From: Pyxidicoccus caerfyrddinensis
GTDB taxonomy: Bacteria > Myxococcota > Myxococcia > Myxococcales > Myxococcaceae
Reading direction: 5' to 3'
Length of the DNA: 64,000 nt
Assembly: GCF_010894405.1 (NCBI RefSeq)
Contig: NZ_JAAIYA010000005.1
Location: 434,001-498,000, forward strand
Under the pieces are notes generated by a model. The model saw only the letters and a list, made by a program, of their open reading frames with translations, was not told the origin of the DNA and searched no databases. Of this stretch, positions 49,862 through 57,777 are shown one piece after another. The position numbers were made by a program, and so were the translations under genes. The stretch's first letter is position 1; each line of letters begins with the position of its first letter.

Positions 49862-51388
49862 TCAGCGTGGCAGCCGCACGGTGAAGGTGGTGCCGCGGCC
49901 TGGGGCGGAGTCCAGGTCCACCGTGCCGCCGTGCGCGTCCACCAGGTGCCGGACGATGTAGAGCCCCAGGCCAATCGAGCGGCTGGACGTGTCTCCTGTC
50001 CTCGGCCCCCGGCGCATGGGCTCGAAGAGGCTTGCCTGGACCTCGGAGGGAATGGGCTCGCCGTCGTTGTGGACGGAGAGACACCACTCCACCTCCGTGC
50101 TCCAGGCCCGCACGGTGACGGGCGCGTCGGCGGCGCCGTGGGTGAGCGCGTTGGACAGGAGGTTCGTCATCACCTGGGCCATGCGGTCCGTGTCCCAGCG
50201 GCCCTGGCCATCGCCGGACAGCTCCAACCGCACGTCGCGCTCCGGGTGGGCCACGCGCATGTCCTCCGCCACGCCGCGCACCACGGGGTGCAGGTCCGAG
50301 GCCGTGCGCTCCAGCGAGATGCCTCCGCCCAGCCGCGCCTGGGTGAAGTCGAGCAGGTCGCGAATCATCCGGCTCGCGCGCTCGCCGTTGGAGACGATGC
50401 GCGTGAGGTGCTTCGTGGTGCGCTCGTTGAAGTCCTCCCCGCGCAGGAGGATGGACGCCGACAGCAGCATCACCGCGAGCGGGTTGCGCAAATCATGCGA
50501 GACGATGCCGATGAGCTGCTGCTCGAAGTCCGCGCGCCGGCGCAGCTCGTCCTCCACCCGCTTGCGCTCGGTGACGTCCTTGGCCACGCCGATGAAGCCC
50601 AGCGCCTCCCCGCCCTCGCTGCGCAGCAGCGTGGTGTGGATGTCCACCCAGATGACGGCGCCGTCCTTGCGCCGTCCCTTCCACTCGCCCCGGTAGTCCA
50701 GGCCCTCGCGGATGCGGGCGATGTCGCGCGCCGCCTCGGCGAGGTCCTGCTCCGGGTAGAGGCGCGCGGTGGTCTCCCCCAGCATCTCCCCCGCCGTGTA
50801 GCCGAAGAGGTGCTCGGCGCCGTGGTTCCAGTGGGTGATGCGGCCGTGCAGGTCCGTCACCACGATGCTGTCGCGGACGTTGCCGAGGATGACGGCCTGC
50901 TCGCGCAAGAGCGCGTTGGCCCGCTCCAGCTCGGCGCGCATGGCCCGCTCTGCATCCAGCAGGTTGGACTGCTTGCGCGCGGAGGCCCGCGCGCGCAGCA
51001 GCGTGTCGAGCGTGGCCAGCAGCTCCTCGGGATTCACCGGGGCGACGAGGTAGCTGTCCGCGCCGCCCTGCAGGCCCTCCACCCTGTCGGTGGCGGAGGT
51101 GAAGGACGAGGAGAGCTGGACGACGGGGATGGAGGCCGTGGTCGCGTCCCGCTTCAGCCGCTGGCACACCTCGAAGCCGAGCATGTCCGGCAGCTTCACG
51201 TCGAGCAGGATGGCGTCCGGCTGCTCGAGGGAGAGCCGGAGCGCGTCCTCGCCCGTCTCCGCCTCCACCGTGGCGAAGCCCGCGCGCCTCAGGGTGACGC
51301 AGAGCAGGTAGCGGCTCGCCTCGTGGTCATCCACCACGAGAATCACGGGCGCGGGCCGGGCGGTCTGGCGGGGGAGGTCGGTCACCAT
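49862..51388 (-). CDS. Hybrid kinase REC-PAS-HisKA-HATPase
   Basis: A 508-residue soluble kinase: receiver (about 15-130, phospho-Asp in AILLDVKLPD), coiled linker, PAS/PAC (about 160-275, SIVVTDLHGRITHWNHGAE, LGFIGVAKDVTER), HisKA (GIVSHDLRNPLAVML, His about 297), HATPase (NLLSNALTHGA, HNDGEPIP, RSIGLGLYIVRH). The kinase core is a close paralogue of the one at 46115-48718: both share FEQQLIGIVSHDLRNPL and RMIRDLLDFTQARL. The two are convergent and flank the toxin-antitoxin pair. The receiver at the front suggests it acts downstream of another kinase. Confidence 0.9.
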   Translation of the reverse strand: MVTDLPRQTARPAPVILVVDDHEASRYLLCVTLRRAGFATVEAETGEDALRLSLEQPDAILLDVKLPDMLGFEVCQRLKRDATTASIPVVQLSSSFTSATDRVEGLQGGADSYLVAPVNPEELLATLDTLLRARASARKQSNLLDAERAMRAELERANALLREQAVILGNVRDSIVVTDLHGRITHWNHGAEHLFGYTAGEMLGETTARLYPEQDLAEAARDIARIREGLDYRGEWKGRRKDGAVIWVDIHTTLLRSEGGEALGFIGVAKDVTERKRVEDELRRRADFEQQLIGIVSHDLRNPLAVMLLSASILLRGEDFNERTTKHLTRIVSNGERASRMIRDLLDFTQARLGGGISLERTASDLHPVVRGVAEDMRVAHPERDVRLELSGDGQGRWDTDRMAQVMTNLLSNALTHGAADAPVTVRAWSTEVEWCLSVHNDGEPIPSEVQASLFEPMRRGPRTGDTSSRSIGLGLYIVRHLVDAHGGTVDLDSAPGRGTTFTVRLPR

Positions 51389-51686
51389 CGCTGCGAAGGA
51401 TTACCCACGCTACTTCCGCTTTCTTCCTCGTGAGCCTTCGTGATGTCGGTTACTGGCGCCAGCGGAGCCTGTGGCGTGAAGGCGCACACGCGGGGCCGGG
51501 GCCTGTCGCCCCGGGCGGGAAGGTGTCCCGGGCGTCGCCGGGCCGCGCACCAGGCAGGCGACGGAGCCGGAATGGGGCGCCGGCGGGTGGCCCGGCCGGG
51601 GAAAAAGGGGTACGGACGCAAAGGCGCGGTAACAGTTCTTCGCGGGGCCGGTGTTCCCTTCCGCGAACGAGGGAGGCGCGACGCCG
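51389..51686. other. 298-nt control region between kinase and sigma-factor gene
   Basis: Divergent promoters are expected here. GGTAACAGTT at 51628-51637, about 50 nt before the sigma gene start, resembles the -35 element recognised by many ECF-type sigma factors (an AAC core) and could serve autoregulation; no matching -10 was convincing. GC-rich inverted repeats such as CCCGGGCGGG occur around 51514-51536. Confidence 0.3.
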
Positions 51687-52172
51687 GTGTCAATCGATGT
51701 GGAGGCCTACTACCGCCGCTACGGCCCCCAGGTGCTCCGGCGCTGCCGCTTCCTCCTGCGTGACGAGGAGAAGGCCGTGGACGCCATGCACGACGTGTTC
51801 GTCCAGCTCTTGCGCTACCAGGGCGCGCTGAAGGACGCGGCGCCGTCCAGCCTGCTGCACCGCATTGCCACCACCGTGAGCCTCAACAAGCTGCGCGGGG
51901 CGAAGCGGCGGCCGGAGGACCGCGAGGACGAGCTGGTGCTGCAGATTGCCTCCGCGGAGGACAACGAGTCACGCGTCGCGGCGCGCGGGGTGCTGGACCG
52001 GCTGTTCGGCCGGGTGCCCGCGTCCAGCCGCGACATCGCCGTGCTGCACCTGGTGGATGGAATGACGCTGGAGGAGACGGCCCGGGAGGTGGGCCTGTCC
52101 GTGTCCGGCGTGCGCAAGCGCCTGCGCGCGCTGTCCGCCGTGCTGCAGGAGCTGGAGCTGGAGGCCGCATGA
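51687..52172 (+). CDS. RNA polymerase sigma factor, sigma-70/ECF type
   Basis: A 161-residue sigma factor with region 2 (YYRRYGPQVLRRCRFLLRDE, KAVDAMHDVFVQLLR, the DA-x-HDVF promoter-melting helix) and region 4 (VLHLVDGMTLEETAREVGLS, VSGVRKRLRAL). The two regions are joined by a short linker, as in ECF factors. The GTG at 51687 is preceded by GGGAGG at 11 nt; an earlier GTG at 51651 is possible. The stop overlaps the next ATG by 4 nt, so it is coupled to the DUF4384 membrane protein, which is a candidate anti-sigma factor. Confidence 0.88.
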   Translation: MSIDVEAYYRRYGPQVLRRCRFLLRDEEKAVDAMHDVFVQLLRYQGALKDAAPSSLLHRIATTVSLNKLRGAKRRPEDREDELVLQIASAEDNESRVAARGVLDRLFGRVPASSRDIAVLHLVDGMTLEETAREVGLSVSGVRKRLRALSAVLQELELEAA

Positions 52173-52969
52173 ACTCCCCCCCTCGCACCCCCGACTGGAT
52201 GTTGGAGCGAATCGCCCTGGGTGAGCTGCCCCCCGACGAGCTGGCCGCCGCGCGCGCCCGGCTCGCCGCCGAGCCCGACGGGCCGGCGCGGCTGGCCGCC
52301 CTGGAGGCCGACACGCGCGCCACGCTGGAGCGGCTGCCCCCCGCGCGCGTCGTTCGCGAGGTGGCGGCCCGCGCGTCCCGCAAGGAGGCTCCCTCCCCTT
52401 CGCGGCGCCTGGCACCGGCGTGGGGCCTCCTGGTGCCGGCGCTCGCCACCGTGGCCCTCTTCGTCCTGGCACGTCCCGACACCCTGGGCGACATCGGCTC
52501 GGGCCTGACGGCGTCAGGCGGCTCCGCCGACACGACGCGCATCAAGGGCCTGGCGCCCCAGCTGCTCGTCCACCGTCAGGCCGCCGCGGGCCCCGAGCGC
52601 CTCACCGACGGAGCTCCCGTCGCCGCGGGTGACGTGGTGCAGCTGGCGTACGTGGCCGCCGGCCGCGGGCACGGCGTCATCCTCTCCGTGGACGGGCGCG
52701 GCGCCGTCACCCTGCACGCGCCGGAAGCGGGCGGCGACTCCGCGGTGCTCTCTCCGTCCGGCACCCACATGCTCCCCCGTGCGTACGAGCTGGACGACGC
52801 GCCGGACTTCGAGCGCTTCTTCTTCATTTCCTCGGAGGAGCCGTTCTCCCTGGAGCCCGTGCTGGCCGCGGCGAAGGCCCTGGCGGAGGGCCCGGACGCC
52901 CGGACGGCTCCCCTGTCTTTGCCCGAGGACTTGACGCAGGTGTCGTTCACGCTGGAAAAGCGTAGGTGA
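52169..52969 (+). CDS. DUF4384 membrane protein, candidate anti-sigma factor
   Basis: A 266-residue protein. The N-terminal 75 residues are cytosolic and helical (PDWMLERIALGELPPDEL, as in zinc-less anti-sigma domains), one TM helix spans about 90-108 (GLLVPALATVALFVLA), and the outer domain (about 130-260) matches DUF4384 (LVHRQAAAGPERLTDGA, GDVVQLAYVAAGRGHGVILS, FFFISSEEPF). The topology fits a sigma regulator with an external sensory domain. It overlaps the sigma gene (ATGA) and the next gene start (TGATG). The family function is unknown. Confidence 0.78.
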   Translation: MNSPPRTPDWMLERIALGELPPDELAAARARLAAEPDGPARLAALEADTRATLERLPPARVVREVAARASRKEAPSPSRRLAPAWGLLVPALATVALFVLARPDTLGDIGSGLTASGGSADTTRIKGLAPQLLVHRQAAAGPERLTDGAPVAAGDVVQLAYVAAGRGHGVILSVDGRGAVTLHAPEAGGDSAVLSPSGTHMLPRAYELDDAPDFERFFFISSEEPFSLEPVLAAAKALAEGPDARTAPLSLPEDLTQVSFTLEKRR

Positions 52970-53574
52970 TGAACTCCTTTGCGCTCCTCGCATCATGGCT
53001 GTGGGCAGGGGCGGCGGTCGCCGGGCAGTTTCCGGAGGCTTCCCGTCTGGTGGCGGAAGCGGGTGGGCCCGTGCTCGCGCAGTCGGCGGGTGAGCCGGCC
53101 GCGTCCTCGCGGGGGCTGCGCAAGGGCAAGGTGCACGTGGAGCTGTGGGCGAGCGACATCCAGTTCGCCAACCTGGCCGTGAAGTTCGGCGGCGGGCCGT
53201 TCTACTTCACGCTGCTGTCGGGCTTCGAGCCGGGGCGGGACGCGCGCTTCAGCTTCGGCGCGGGGCTGGGCGGCCACCTGACGCTGGGCCACCGGCTCTG
53301 GCTGGACGGGGACGTGACGGGCGGCGCGGTGCAGCCGGTGCAGAAGCCGCTGGAGGGTGACGGCGGCAACGTGCTGGGGCAGGCGCGGCTGATGCTGGGC
53401 TTCCAGGTGCTGCCGCGGCTGGCGGTGTTCGCCGGGCCCACCTACAACCTGTGGTTCGTCTGGGGGCAGCCGGACTTCGACTCCATCACCCGCTTTCCGG
53501 CGAGTGAGAGCCAGCCGAAGTCGGACCAGCGCCTGCAGCACTGGCCCGGGCTCCAGGTGGGGCTGCACATCTAG
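52969..53574 (+). CDS. Exported outer-membrane-like beta-rich protein
   Basis: A 201-residue exported protein (signal MNSFALLASWLWAGAAVAG). The mature part has alternating strands with Gly and aromatic residues (GGPFYFTLLSGFEPG, FSFGAGLGGHLTLGHRLWLDG, VLPRLAVFAGPTYNLWFVW), typical of a small 8-stranded outer-membrane barrel. It starts directly at the stop of the DUF4384 gene and forms the third gene of the sigma operon. The C-terminus (LQVGLHI) is not a clear aromatic barrel end. It may be the sensor or a target of the sigma system. Confidence 0.7.
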   Translation: MNSFALLASWLWAGAAVAGQFPEASRLVAEAGGPVLAQSAGEPAASSRGLRKGKVHVELWASDIQFANLAVKFGGGPFYFTLLSGFEPGRDARFSFGAGLGGHLTLGHRLWLDGDVTGGAVQPVQKPLEGDGGNVLGQARLMLGFQVLPRLAVFAGPTYNLWFVWGQPDFDSITRFPASESQPKSDQRLQHWPGLQVGLHI

Positions 53575-53590
53575 GCGGCCCGGCTCGACT

Positions 53591-54091
53591 TCACTTGATC
53601 ATGCGGCTGGCGCGCAGGACGGTGGCCGCGCCCGCGGGGCCGGCGTTCTGCCGGGTCTCCAGGGTGGCCTCCACGCGCAGGCCCTCCTTGAACGTCTGCA
53701 GCTCCAGCTCGTTCGCGCGCTCGTCGGAGCCGCCGGAGAGGGCGGACAGGTCCAGCTCGTGGACGGGGATGGGCTCCGCCTCCGGCTTGTCCGCGCGGTA
53801 GGCGTTGTAGGTGGGGCAGGGCGGGGCGATGCAGCGGATGCCGCTGTTCTTCACGAGGTAGACGGTGCTCTCACCCTGCTTCACCTCGCTGCCGGCGGGC
53901 GGGGGAGGCGTGGGAGCGGCCTCGGTGCCGGGCTCGTTGCCCTTGGGGGCGGCCTCGGCGGCGGGACGGGCGGCCTCCGCGGACGGGGTGCCGGGCTCGC
54001 TCGGCGGGGTGCCGGGAGAGGAGGAGGGCGTGGTGCAGCCGGCGGCGAAGCCAAGGGCCAGGGCGGCGAGCAGCAGCGGGCGGACGTTCAT
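53591..54091 (-). CDS. Lipoprotein with DUF6748-like domain
   Basis: A 166-residue lipoprotein (signal MNVRPLLLAALALGFAAGC). A Pro/Ala/Glu-rich spacer (about 20-65) leads to a small domain with VYLVKNSGIRCIAPPCPTYN, VHELDLSALSG, and a final strand pair AGAATVLRASRMIK, as seen in DUF6748 proteins of myxobacteria. Two cysteines (IRC..PPC) may be disulfide-linked or bind a ligand. The start has GGAG upstream. It is convergent with the sigma operon. No function is known. Confidence 0.72.
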   Translation of the reverse strand: MNVRPLLLAALALGFAAGCTTPSSSPGTPPSEPGTPSAEAARPAAEAAPKGNEPGTEAAPTPPPPAGSEVKQGESTVYLVKNSGIRCIAPPCPTYNAYRADKPEAEPIPVHELDLSALSGGSDERANELELQTFKEGLRVEATLETRQNAGPAGAATVLRASRMIK

Positions 54092-54202
54092 GAGGGGCTC
54101 CGGAAGGGAAGGGACGGGACAGTGTCCTCCGCTTGAGAGATTGGGGCCAGTCCGTGCTTGCTTCCAGGGGGCGGCGGAGTGGCGACGCCCTCGGGGCGGA
54201 CT

Positions 54203-54463
54203 ATGTTCCGGAACATGGACCAGGACACGGATCCACGCCGACGCGAGCGCTACCTGCAGCTGCTGCGAGCCCAGTCCCCGGTGGATCGGCTGCGCAAGGC
54301 GGGCGCGCTGACACGCGCCGTGCGGCAGATGGCCACCGCGGGTATCCGCCAGGCGTTTCCCCTGGCCGACGAGACGGAGGTCCGCGTCCGGCTCACCGAG
54401 CGACTCTACGGGCGTGAAGTGGCGACCCGGCTGTTCGGTCCCCACCCGGCACTGCGCGGATGA
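54203..54463 (+). CDS. Small helical protein paired with nucleotidyltransferase (putative antitoxin)
   Basis: An 86-residue basic helical protein: RRERYLQLLRAQSPVDRLRKAG, ALTRAVRQMATAGIRQAF, then ADETEVRVRLTERLYGREVA. This resembles the small partner proteins (Rv0078B-like antitoxin type) seen upstream of DUF6036/AbiEii-like nucleotidyltransferases. ATG codons at 54203 and 54215 are both possible; neither has a strong ribosome site. Its stop overlaps the next start by 4 nt (ATGA), so the two are translationally coupled. The antitoxin function is inferred. Confidence 0.6.
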   Translation: MFRNMDQDTDPRRRERYLQLLRAQSPVDRLRKAGALTRAVRQMATAGIRQAFPLADETEVRVRLTERLYGREVATRLFGPHPALRG

Positions 54464-55035
54464 GCGAGCCAGATGTCATCGCCGTGGCCCTCCAGTGCGC
54501 CGATGCGCTGGAAGTGGCCGGGGTGGGATATTTCCTTGGAGGCAGTCTGGCGAGCTCGCTCCAGGGCGAGCCCCGGGCCACCAACGACATCGACTTCGTC
54601 ATCGACCTGCGCCTGCCCCAGCTCCCGACATTCGTTCAGGCCCTGGGCGCCGACTTCGACGTGGATGAGGAGTCGCTCCGGGACGCCGTCCGGCAGGGCG
54701 CTTCCTGGAACATCTTCCATCTCCCCTCCGTCACGAAGGTGGACCTCTTCCTGCTGCGCTCCGGTGCGTTCGACCGGAGCGAGTTCGAGCGTCGCCGCCG
54801 GGTGGTGCTGACCCCGGACGGAAAGGGACTCTTCATCAAGAGCCCGGAGGACTCCGTCCTGCGCAAGCTGTTGTGGTTCCGTGAGGGTGGAGAGACCTCC
54901 ACCACGCAATGGCGGGATATCGTTCAGGTCCTTCGGGTGACCGGAGGTCAGATGGATGTGGATTACCTGAACTCCTGGGCAGGGCAACTTGGGGTGACGG
55001 CGCTGCTCGACCGGGCCCGGACATTGGCCGGCTAG
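54460..55035 (+). CDS. AbiEii/DUF6036-type nucleotidyltransferase (putative toxin)
   Basis: A 191-residue protein with the minimal nucleotidyltransferase fold. The G-[GS] loop is GGSLASSLQG (27-36) and the metal-binding pair is Asp43-x-Asp45 in TNDIDFVID; a third acidic residue is likely in VTKVDLFLL. The C-terminal half (SPEDSVLRKLLWFREGG) fits the DUF6036/AbiEii group. Such enzymes transfer nucleotides to tRNA or protein and are toxins in MenAT/AbiE systems. It is coupled to the small helical gene upstream, and no other function is suggested by neighbours. dnaN follows 95 nt later. Confidence 0.7.
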   Translation: MSEPDVIAVALQCADALEVAGVGYFLGGSLASSLQGEPRATNDIDFVIDLRLPQLPTFVQALGADFDVDEESLRDAVRQGASWNIFHLPSVTKVDLFLLRSGAFDRSEFERRRRVVLTPDGKGLFIKSPEDSVLRKLLWFREGGETSTTQWRDIVQVLRVTGGQMDVDYLNSWAGQLGVTALLDRARTLAG

Positions 55036-55130
55036 AGGGCTTCGGCGTTCATTGACGTCCCCCCTGGCAGGGGCTACATCCGGCCTCGTTGATCGCCCCT
55101 CCGGGGCGTGACCCGTAAGGACACCTTCCG

Positions 55131-56237
55131 ATGGAATTCCGCATCGCCGCTGACGAGCTGAAGAAGGCCCTCTACCGCGCGCAGGGAATCGTCGAGCGCA
55201 AGACGACGATGCCCATCCTCGCCAACGTGCTCGTCACCGCGAACAAGGGCGGCATCACCGTCACCGCGTTCGACCTGGACATCGGCATCGTCTCCGAGCA
55301 CCCCGCCGAGGTCATCAAGCAGGGCGCCGTCACCCTCAGCGCCAAGTACGTCTTCGACATCGTCCAGAACCTCCCGGACGCCCAGGTCACCCTCAAGAAG
55401 CTGGCCAACAACTACGTCGACATCTCCAGTGGCTCGGCCCACTTCAAGATCGTCGGCATGGCCGCCGAGGAGTACCCCAAGCTGCCCAAGGAGGAGAACG
55501 CGCCCCTGGTCCAGGTGGGCGGCAACACCCTGCTGGAGATGATCAAGAAGACCCAGTTCGCCATCTCCAGCGACGAGACACGCTACATCCTCAACGGCGT
55601 CTTCTTCGAGCCCCAGGAGGACGGCAAGGTCCGCATGGTGGCCACCGACGGTCACCGCCTGTCGCTCATCGAGCGCGAGGTGCCGGGCGACTTCAAGCTC
55701 AAGAGCGGCGTCATCATCCCCCGCAAGGGCCTGATGGAGCTCAAGCGCCTGCTCGACGAGGCCCCCGACGCCGAGTGCCACCTGGGCTTCGCGGAGAACT
55801 CCGCCCTGTTCAAGAAGCCCGGCCTCACCATGGTGATGCGCCTCATCGACGGCCAGTTCCCCGAGTACCAGCGCGTCATCCCCAAGCAGGGCGAGAAGGT
55901 CGTCCTCGTGCCGAAGACGCGCTTCCTCGAAGGGCTCAAGCGCATCGCCCTGCTGTCGGCGGACAAGAGCAACGCGGTGCGCATCGGCCTGGAGGACAAC
56001 AAGCTCGTCATCACCGCGAGCAACCCGGACCTGGGCGAGGCCAAGGACGTGCTGGAGCTGGCCTACCGCGGCAACGACATCACCATCGGCTTCAACGCGC
56101 GCTACCTCATGGACGTGCTCACCGTCACCGAGACGGACGAGGTCTCCTTCGAGCTGGGCGACGAGCACAGCCCGGGCGTCCTCCACGCCCCCGGCGACCG
56201 CAGCTTCACCGCCGTCGTCATGCCCATGCGCGTCTGA
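55131..56237 (+). CDS. dnaN: DNA polymerase III beta subunit (sliding clamp)
   Basis: A 368-residue sliding clamp of normal length. All three clamp folds are present: MEFRIAADELKKALYRAQGI at the N-terminus; KTQFAISSDETRYILNGVFF and VATDGHRLSLIE in domain 2; and the C-terminal ending FTAVVMPMRV, which is the family signature. It dimerises around DNA and tethers polymerase III and other factors. Unlike in many bacteria, neither dnaA nor recF nor gyrB lies next to it; the neighbours are a nucleotidyltransferase module and an unknown gene. A 9-bp hairpin follows the stop. Confidence 0.97.
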   Translation: MEFRIAADELKKALYRAQGIVERKTTMPILANVLVTANKGGITVTAFDLDIGIVSEHPAEVIKQGAVTLSAKYVFDIVQNLPDAQVTLKKLANNYVDISSGSAHFKIVGMAAEEYPKLPKEENAPLVQVGGNTLLEMIKKTQFAISSDETRYILNGVFFEPQEDGKVRMVATDGHRLSLIEREVPGDFKLKSGVIIPRKGLMELKRLLDEAPDAECHLGFAENSALFKKPGLTMVMRLIDGQFPEYQRVIPKQGEKVVLVPKTRFLEGLKRIALLSADKSNAVRIGLEDNKLVITASNPDLGEAKDVLELAYRGNDITIGFNARYLMDVLTVTETDEVSFELGDEHSPGVLHAPGDRSFTAVVMPMRV

Positions 56238-56252
56238 GTCGGATCCACACAG

Positions 56253-56289
56253 GTCCACCCCGGAGCGCCGTACCGCGCGCGGGGTGGAC
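56253..56289 (+). terminator. Hairpin after dnaN
   Basis: A perfect 9-bp stem GTCCACCCC/GGGGTGGAC (56253-56261 with 56281-56289) with a 19-nt loop that has further GCGC pairing lies 15 nt after the dnaN stop. There is no T-run. Likely transcription terminator. Confidence 0.6.
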
Positions 56290-56445
56290 ATGCCGCATCC
56301 TGAACTCGAAGGACGTACCTGGAGGCGCCGCCCGCTCGCGTCGCGCCTCCAAGCCAACGGAACCAGGCCGCGCACCGTTCACTCGTGCGGGGGCCCCCGG
56401 GGCAGGGGGCCTGCCGGCCGCGGGCCGCCTTCGTATAGTGCGGGC

Positions 56446-57711
56446 GTGGCCACCCACCCGGACAACCTGCGGGCTCGGTTGGAGGACCGCGCGGACCTCC
56501 TGGAGGCCACGCGGCTTCGCTACCGGGCGCTGCGCGGCATGCTGGACGCCTTCTTCTGGAAGGACCGGGTGCGTGCGCAGTTCGAGCTGCTCCGCGAGGT
56601 GGCCCAGGCCCAGCCGGAGGTGGACGCCGCGCTCGCCGCGCTGAAGCGCCGCGCCGCCGCGGAAGGGTGGCCGGGCGACGCCGCGCCCGTGAGGCTGATG
56701 GCGGAGGTGGAGCGGCTGCGCGAGGCCGTGGAGCATGCGGCCCTCAAGCGGCTGCCCGAGGAGGAGCGGCCGGCGACGCTCGGTGCGGCGCTGCTCCAAC
56801 TGGAAGAGGTGGTGCTGGAGGCGGGGCCGCTGCTGGGCCGGCGCACCTGGGCCCGGGCCGTGGAGCTGCTGCCGCGCAACCTGCCGGAGCTGCGCGCCGC
56901 GTGCGCCGCCGCGGAGGTGTTCGAGCGCGTCTTCAAACGCCCCGCGCCGGAGGGGCCACTACCCTTCACCGTGGCCGAGGCGGATGAATTGCGTCGCGCG
57001 CTTCCGTTGGCGGAAACCGCACTGGCCACGTTGTGGGAGCGGCTGGAGCACTTCGACACCAGCGGCCGCGTGAAGGAGTTCTTGGAGAAGCGCGCGTCGC
57101 GGGTGCCGCTGCAGGTGCCGCGCAGCGGGCCGGAGCTGCTGCTGCACGCGGCCTTCTGGACGGGCGTCGCACGGGCCCGGCTGCGCGTGCTGCTGGAGGC
57201 GCGGCTGGCACCCGTGGTGCCGCACGACGCGGAGGTGCCGGAGCTGCTCGTGTGGCTGGCGGCTCGCGAGGGCGGCATGTCGGGAGCCGTCTCGGAGCCA
57301 CGTGATGGCGCTGCCCGTGAGCTTCGTGAGGGCACCGCCCTGGGCTCAACCCGCGACGCAAGGCTCGAACCATGCGCGGCCTTCGGCGAAGGACGCGCGG
57401 CCCTGTTCGAGCTGGCCGCGGAGCTGGCGGCACTCTCCCGCGAGCGTCCCCAGGGCGCATGGGACGAAGAGGCCGCGTGGGTGCGGCTGTGGAGCGCCGC
57501 GCAGCGGGCTCGACGTGAAGACGGCCCGGATGTGGAGCGGCTGCGAGACGCGCTGCGCCTGTTCATCCTCCTGCGCGGTCAATCCCAGACGCCCGCGCGC
57601 CTGTTCTCTCCGGACCGTGCGCGGCCTCCCGCAGCGGACGTGGGCGCGGACGTGAGGGACCTGGCCGCGCTGGTCCACGCCGCACGCAACGCCGCGTCGC
57701 GCGGAGGTTGA
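56446..57711 (+). CDS. Hypothetical helical protein, 421 residues
   Basis: No family was recognised. The protein is Ala/Arg/Leu/Glu-rich and almost entirely helical, with many heptad-like stretches (LEDRADLLEATRLRYRALRG, then LLREVAQAQPEVDAALAALKRR), and has no signal peptide or membrane segment. A GTG at 56446 is the likely start because the helical sequence begins there; the 54 codons upstream in frame look non-coding. Its high third-position GC supports that it is real. It follows dnaN in the same direction but is separated by a hairpin. The DUF1990-type genes downstream are convergent. Confidence 0.6.
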   Translation: MATHPDNLRARLEDRADLLEATRLRYRALRGMLDAFFWKDRVRAQFELLREVAQAQPEVDAALAALKRRAAAEGWPGDAAPVRLMAEVERLREAVEHAALKRLPEEERPATLGAALLQLEEVVLEAGPLLGRRTWARAVELLPRNLPELRAACAAAEVFERVFKRPAPEGPLPFTVAEADELRRALPLAETALATLWERLEHFDTSGRVKEFLEKRASRVPLQVPRSGPELLLHAAFWTGVARARLRVLLEARLAPVVPHDAEVPELLVWLAAREGGMSGAVSEPRDGAARELREGTALGSTRDARLEPCAAFGEGRAALFELAAELAALSRERPQGAWDEEAAWVRLWSAAQRARREDGPDVERLRDALRLFILLRGQSQTPARLFSPDRARPPAADVGADVRDLAALVHAARNAASRGG

Positions 57712-57777
57712 GCGCTCCCTCTCGCGTCCACTCGAGGACGCGACAGGGAGCACCCTCCCATCCGTGGCGCCCGCTCC

